From contig OAPG01000003.1 in assembly GCA_900208305.1 (NCBI GenBank), positions 1,178,001 through 1,242,000 of the forward strand: 64,000 bases of DNA, in the 5' to 3' direction. The translations under genes were made by a program, and so were the position numbers. Below, in pieces: positions 62,917 through 64,000 of this stretch (position 1 is its first letter; the number at the start of each line of letters is the position of its first letter). Origin of the DNA: Melanopsichium pennsylvanicum (lineage: Eukaryota > Basidiomycota > Ustilaginomycetes > Ustilaginales). A model generated the notes under the pieces. It searched no databases. It was not told the DNA's origin and worked only from the letters and a program-made list of their open reading frames with translations.

Positions 62917-64000
62917 TCATCTTCGGTTGCGTGAGTCGGCACCAGTGCTTCCGGCACCGATGCCACTGACCTTATTGACCGCCGCCTCCTTTTCGTCTAA
63001 TCCTGCCTCTGCACGAATTCTCTCAATCTCTTCGAGCAGGGGCTTGTACTCCTGATACTGCTGGTCAGCAAGTGCGAAGCCGCGTTTTCGCATTTCCTTT
63101 CCTCTGAGCTTGCCGTCGCTCTCAATAAGTGCTGTTGAGGCCCAGTGCTGCTTTGTCCTCTCGTAGAACGAGCGGAGATTCTCACCCGGTTGTGGCGTGG
63201 ACGAGATTTCCTGTTCGGTACGCGCCGTATCGGAAGCGACACCCATGAATGCCTGTGCCTTTGCCCGTAACGCCTCCTTTTCTGCAGCTGACATCTTTGC
63301 TCTGCGTGCCTCCTCATCGTCCGAATTCGCTTCATCGAACTCGTATCCTTCTGGAATCTCATCTCCCTCCTCTCCCTCGCTCTCTGACTCGCTTTCCGAA
63401 TCGGAATCAGAGCCGTCGTCAGATTCAGAGTCATCCTCCGACTCGCTCTCGTCCCATTCGAGCGCGTCAATCGGACAATCCTTGAGACAGGTGAAGCGTT
63501 CGAGCTTGGAGAGATCGAGCGTGTAAAAGTCGTCCAAGGTGTATTCGCGATTGCCGGATTCGAAGATACCGCCATAAACATAGAGTATGTTGCGCTGAAC
63601 TGCGAGCATGACGTTGTATCGCTCCAGTGGAATCGTCTTAAGCGGGTCATCGGGGTCATCTTCTTCCTCCTCTAGCATTGGCGGCTGAGGTGGTTCTTGC
63701 ACCTGAAGCTTTTCTGTCGAGTTGGCAAGGTCCTCGCCTTCGCCATCCTGCTCGTCATCGGTGTTGTAGCGCTCATCGTCGTCGGAGTTATCGCCATTTC
63801 TGCGTTGCTGCGGTTGGACGGGAGCAGACTTCTTCTTTCTCCTGCCTCCACCGCCCTTCTTCTTTGGACGTTTGAGATTGAGGCTGATCCACCTGCCGGT
63901 TGCTGGAATCTGATACCCGTAAAGGTCTTTGTGGAAAGTGCTCTCCATCGTCTCTTCATCCGCTTCGGTGTCAGTGACACCGCCAAACAGGACACCCATG
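62917..64000 (-). CDS. KEL3: Kelch-repeat protein Kel3/KLHDC4, C-terminal part
   Basis: The frame is open to the right window edge, so the N-terminus with most kelch blades is missing. The visible 360 residues start in a kelch segment (VLFGGVTDTEADEETMES and DLYGYQIPATGRW). A Lys/Arg-rich and acidic insert follows, then a last kelch unit (NILYVYGGIFESGN, DDFYTLDLSKLERF). A long Glu/Asp/Ser stretch precedes the conserved DUF4110-type end (LRSFYERTKQHWA, RGKEMRKRGFALADQQY, YKPLLEEIERI). Function is poorly known. It is convergent with the enoyl-CoA hydratase gene (116-bp gap). Confidence 0.85.
   Translation of the reverse strand, partial: MGVLFGGVTDTEADEETMESTFHKDLYGYQIPATGRWISLNLKRPKKKGGGGRRKKKSAPVQPQQRRNGDNSDDDERYNTDDEQDGEGEDLANSTEKLQVQEPPQPPMLEEEEDDPDDPLKTIPLERYNVMLAVQRNILYVYGGIFESGNREYTLDDFYTLDLSKLERFTCLKDCPIDALEWDESESEDDSESDDGSDSDSESESESEGEEGDEIPEGYEFDEANSDDEEARRAKMSAAEKEALRAKAQAFMGVASDTARTEQEISSTPQPGENLRSFYERTKQHWASTALIESDGKLRGKEMRKRGFALADQQYQEYKPLLEEIERIRAEAGLDEKEAAVNKVSGIGAGSTGADSRNRR

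Overview
The window looks like nuclear chromosomal DNA of a smut fungus (Ustilaginaceae, Basidiomycota). The protein-coding genes are close to those of basidiomycetes, are mostly intron-free or carry a few short GT-AG introns, and are densely packed. This assignment is by protein resemblance only; no species marker is present.

Left arm (1-27.5 kb) is mostly housekeeping: AUR1 (partial, minus), IML1 (plus), a MysC-type ATP-grasp ligase (minus), a DUF4336 protein, a three-exon VAP/Scs2, translin (minus, three exons), a ribosomal-L1-domain protein, an importin-7/8 karyopherin (minus), a broken Ty1/Copia relic, and RAD17.

The centre (28.3-47.9 kb) is a nested transposon block with four layers. 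A secreted GH5 mannanase-like gene has decayed and stops where a minus-strand LTR relic begins (about 29.4 kb). That relic is split by chromovirus A (29797-47087, target duplication GTTTG). The 5' LTR of A is split by chromovirus B (30687-38790, target duplication ATCGC, 1147-bp LTRs of equal length that read as identical). Both chromoviruses carry gag, then protease/RT/RNase H/integrase/chromodomain. In each, pol begins in the -1 frame of gag. At the junction both have the same in-frame slippery heptamer GGGAAAC, a 6-7 nt spacer and a stem-loop whose loop holds the gag stop and the pol ATG. Both also have a 10-nt sequence downstream of the TATA box that is exactly complementary to the primer-binding site, as in self-priming Tf1/sushi elements. 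A has an extra spliced antisense ORF between pol and the 3' LTR. Most disabling changes in both elements are G:C to A:T transitions, largely at CpG, and the two oldest layers (GH5 gene and LTR relic) are nearly CpG-free.

A 4-kb stretch with no recognisable gene (about 47.9-52.0 kb) leads into the right arm. This holds a sedoheptulose-7-phosphate-cyclase/DHQS-like gene of the mycosporine (MysA) type, EMC4 (five exons), a PRXL2-type thioredoxin-fold protein, an L-rhamnose-1-dehydrogenase-like gene with two in-frame TAG codons, ARP1/centractin, a SANT-like protein, a small unknown protein, a peroxisomal enoyl-CoA hydratase/isomerase, and the C-terminal part of KEL3/KLHDC4.

The MysA- and MysC-like genes would catalyse two steps of mycosporine synthesis. 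They lie about 42 kb apart on opposite sides of the transposon block, and no O-methyltransferase (MysB) was seen between or beside them.
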